From contig CALBET010000546.1 of NCBI GenBank assembly GCA_937888665.1, positions 1 through 6,128 on the forward strand: a stretch of 6,128 nucleotides of DNA. Direction: 5' to 3'. The stretch comes from an uncultured Acidobacteriota bacterium. Lineage in GTDB: Bacteria > Acidobacteriota > Vicinamibacteria > Vicinamibacterales > UBA8438. Positions within the stretch are counted from its first letter, which is position 1; every line of letters begins with the position of its first letter. The translations under genes were made by a program, and so were the position numbers. Positions 4,644 through 6,128 of the stretch are shown piece by piece. Below the pieces are notes generated by a model. That model was given only the letters and a program-made list of their open reading frames with translations. It searched no databases and was not told the origin of the DNA.

Positions 4644-5267
4644 TCAGTCATTCACCCGCCGCCAGATCAACGTCATGCCCACGATGGCCTCTGGCAGCTC
4701 TGCGGGGTCGACCTCGAGTACGAGCCGGTCGGGTCCCAAGAACTCAAACATTCGTTTCCGTGTCATTCCTATGCTGTTGGGCACGTTGTCAATTCCGATG
4801 TGGTGTAGAGCGTAGCCGCCAGCCGCATTGATCTCGACCTGAGCGCAGTACGCGATCATCCCGCCATAGGTGGTCGAAAGTTCAGCTGGTGTTGGGGCGA
4901 ATCTGGACACCCATTCAGGCCGGGTCGGATCCATGCCCATGAAACACATATGTCGTGGTCTGCTGTATATCAGGTACGCCTCGCTATGTGCGTTGCTCCT
5001 GGACGTGCCATCCGCCAACGTGTCTCTCCAGGACTCCAGCTGCCATGTCCCAACGAACCGTGCGAAGCCGTCGTCATCGCCTTGCGCCCTCATCGTTTCT
5101 CCGACGTCCACCCAGAACGAGGCTGACACGACTGCGACCACGGTAAGAAGCGTCGTCGCTAGACAGTTCTTCAGACTCAAGAAGTACCCCCAATGCTTGT
5201 TCCTGCCCCAACCGTTTCGACAGGTCTCATGACGACCGGTTCGTTCAGAGTCCCCGTTACTGGGCAT
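4644..5267 (-). CDS. exported lipocalin-like domain protein
   Basis: From the ATG at 5267 the protein is 207 aa. A hydrophobic segment (residues 27-52, around CLATTLLTVVAVVSAS) looks like a signal peptide or membrane anchor. From FVGTWQLESWRDTLADG (about residue 71) to the end it matches the lipocalin-like domain (PF13924-type): EAYLIYS, YGGMIAYCAQVEI, GYALHHIGIDNVPNSIG, RKRMFEFLGPDRLVLEVDP and a closing LIWRR. Members are small beta-barrels, ligand generally unknown. AAAAGAGA lies upstream of this ATG, but a TTG at 5180 with GGGGG about 6 bp upstream would give a more conventional signal peptide start (MSLKNCLATTLL). The frame stays open up to 5339 inside attC 6, which is not a likely start. 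It is the only clearly intact gene here unrelated to toxin-antitoxin modules. Confidence 0.8.
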   Translation of the reverse strand: MPSNGDSERTGRHETCRNGWGRNKHWGYFLSLKNCLATTLLTVVAVVSASFWVDVGETMRAQGDDDGFARFVGTWQLESWRDTLADGTSRSNAHSEAYLIYSRPRHMCFMGMDPTRPEWVSRFAPTPAELSTTYGGMIAYCAQVEINAAGGYALHHIGIDNVPNSIGMTRKRMFEFLGPDRLVLEVDPAELPEAIVGMTLIWRRVND

Positions 5268-5294
5268 TTCATATCTCTTTTGTCTACCGTTGGC

Positions 5295-5352
5295 GCCTAA
5301 CGTCAGCAAGCAGCGGTCGGCGCAGCCGATCCGCTGCATTGCCCTGTTAGGC
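5295..5352 (-). other. attC: attC site 6
   Basis: Perfectly complementary outer boxes GCCTAAC (5295-5301) and GTTAGGC (5346-5352) enclose inner arms GCAAGCAGCGG and CCGCTGCATTGC with one extra A on the right. It is 58 bp and oriented on the minus strand; crossover is expected at 5301/5300. The higBA promoter begins immediately to its right. Confidence 0.95.
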
Positions 5353-5358
5353 TGTTTC

Positions 5359-5387
5359 TTGCAAATATGTCCTATGTGACATAGTCT
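5359..5387 (+). promoter_or_regulatory. higBA promoter and operator
   Basis: TTGCAA (5359-5364) is followed 17 bp later by TAGTCT (5382-5387), a weak -10. A perfect 6-bp inverted repeat TATGTC/GACATA (5366-5371 and 5378-5383) with a 6-bp spacer sits between and over the -10, well placed for repression by HigA. The ATG follows the -10 by 8 bp, suggesting a leaderless or very short leader transcript. Confidence 0.6.
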
Positions 5388-5395
5388 GTTGTCTC

Positions 5396-5731
5396 ATGAA
5401 TCCGCGTGACAAGTCCCTGGTCTGTTTGCGTGGGGAGGTGAAATCGCCCCCGCTCAGCCCTGCTGCCAGGATTGATGCGGGCTTCCTGCTGCGGCGCTTG
5501 CAGCAAGGCGAATCGTTGGGGCTGCCGGTTTCGCGGCCCATGCTCACGCTTGGAACCGGATGCCACGAGTTGCGCGTTAAGGACGGCGACCAGACATGGC
5601 GCATCATGTATCACTTGGCGGCTGATGCCGTGGTGATTCTGGAGGTCTTCAGCAAGAAGACGGCGACGACGCCCCGGTCGGTTCTGACTGACTGCAGACG
5701 GCGGCTTCAAAGATTTCGTCAATTGACCTAG
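5396..5731 (+). CDS. higB: HigB-type toxin (phage Gp49-like)
   Basis: The 111-aa protein matches the Gp49-like/HigB branch of the RelE superfamily, ribosome-dependent mRNA endonucleases. Landmarks are LRGEVKSPPLSPAARIDAG (11-29), LLRRLQQGE (31-39), LPVSRPM (43-49), GCHELRVKD (55-63), WRIMYHL (67-73) and VVILEVFSKKTATTP (78-92). Length is normal. The ATG at 5396 is the only sensible start and lies just after the promoter. The toxin precedes the antitoxin, the usual higBA order. The gene points along the + strand, against the direction of its cassette. Confidence 0.92.
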   Translation: MNPRDKSLVCLRGEVKSPPLSPAARIDAGFLLRRLQQGESLGLPVSRPMLTLGTGCHELRVKDGDQTWRIMYHLAADAVVILEVFSKKTATTPRSVLTDCRRRLQRFRQLT

Positions 5732-5750
5732 ACAGAGGGAGGTCGGCCCT

Positions 5751-6083
5751 GTGGACAAGAAGAAGCGACGGCGCCTCGAACGAGATGGCTGGGTGGTCGG
5801 AGACTCCACCACATTCTTGGACCTGTCTGTCGAGGAGCAGCGATTCATCGAAACGAAGTTGGCTCTTGCGGCCGGCCTTCGGCGGTGGCGCGAACGCCTC
5901 GGAATGACCCAGACGGACGTGGCCAAGCGCTGTGGATCCAGCCAATCGCGTGTCGCCAAAATGGAGGCTGGTGATCGGTCGGTCAGTACGGACCTCCTCC
6001 TCCGCGTTCTCTTTAGTCTTGGGGCGAAACGGCAAGATGTAGCGCGGTTACTCACCGGCAAATCTCGTAGTCGTGCAGTCTAG
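5751..6083 (+). CDS. higA: HigA-type XRE-family antitoxin
   Basis: The 110-aa protein carries a Cro/CI-type helix-turn-helix at residues 50-90 (LGMTQTDVAKRCGSSQSRVAKMEAG, then LLLRVLFSLGA). The helical region before it includes SVEEQRFIETKLALAAGLR. It should neutralise HigB and repress the upstream promoter through the inverted repeat at 5366-5383. The GTG at 5751 is preceded by GGGAGG about 9 bp upstream, and the gap to higB is 19 bp, so the two genes form an operon. The stop at 6081-6083 falls in what looks like the degenerate left box of a further attC. Confidence 0.92.
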   Translation: MDKKKRRRLERDGWVVGDSTTFLDLSVEEQRFIETKLALAAGLRRWRERLGMTQTDVAKRCGSSQSRVAKMEAGDRSVSTDLLLRVLFSLGAKRQDVARLLTGKSRSRAV

Positions 6084-6128
6084 ACAGGGTTCAGCGGCCC
6101 CGGCTCACATTCAAGGGTTCGTCATGTA
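6078..6128 (-). other. attC: possible degenerate seventh attC, truncated by window edge
   Basis: GTCTAGACAGGGTTCAGCGG at 6078-6097 resembles the left half of the six attC sites (box, spacer, then TTCAGCGG). The box reads GTCTAGA where GTCTAAC is expected. The right half (expected CCGCTGCAACCC then GTTRRRY) is not reached before the edge. If real, cassette F would be about 0.8 kb, and crossover here may be impaired because the minus-strand GTT is lost. Confidence 0.4.

Noticed and set aside
5372..6061. - strand frame of 229 codons opposite higBA
   Set aside because: Although it follows the cassette direction, it is a shadow of two strongly matching genes, and its translation is repetitive in Arg, Ser and Pro.
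1..6128. CRISPR array, tRNA or rRNA genes, insertion sequence
   Set aside because: No regularly spaced repeats, no tRNA or rRNA signature, no transposase and no terminal inverted repeats were seen. The repeated elements are the attC sites.

Overview
This window reads as part of an integron gene-cassette array. No integrase or attI is visible, so it is either a distal part of a chromosomal (sedentary) integron or an attC cluster lacking an integrase. Six attC recombination sites of 47-73 bp are present (49-121, 2054-2125, 2856-2902, 3829-3899, 4442-4499, 5295-5352), and a degenerate seventh is cut by the right edge. In five of the six the extra unpaired base of the inner stem lies in the right-hand arm on the + strand. 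The functional orientation is therefore the minus strand: cassettes read right to left, and any integrase would be expected to the right of the window. The DNA is GC-rich and looks environmental. I cannot name the host.

Right to left, the cassettes are: F (5301 to about 6083) higB-higA, on the + strand and so opposed to its attC; E (4448-5300) a secreted lipocalin-like protein; D (3835-4447) hicA-hicB; C (2862-3834) a zinc-ribbon plus helical-domain protein whose frame is broken twice; B (2060-2861) an antitoxin/ParE-like toxin pair on the + strand, again opposed to its attC; A (55-2059) an unusually long cassette with three consecutive minus-strand toxin-antitoxin modules (Phd/RelE, DUF433/DUF5615, BrnT/BrnA). 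Positions 1-54 begin a further cassette.

Six different toxin-antitoxin families thus sit in 6.1 kb. This fits the known role of such modules in stabilising cassette arrays by post-segregational killing. Four have recognisable promoters of their own (phd, brnT, the cassette B antitoxin, higB). For three of these the -10 box lies only 5-8 bp before the start codon, implying leaderless or nearly leaderless mRNAs; in cassette B the -35 box lies inside the attC.

Several genes look damaged. brnT has a one-base frameshift. The DUF433 antitoxin has a one-base frameshift near its C-terminus. The relE toxin has no stop codon at the end of its domain. The cassette C gene carries a three-copy 11-bp tandem repeat that shifts the frame, and a second shift about 250 bp later restores it. 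These could be real decay, phase-variable repeats or sequencing errors; the sequence alone cannot decide.
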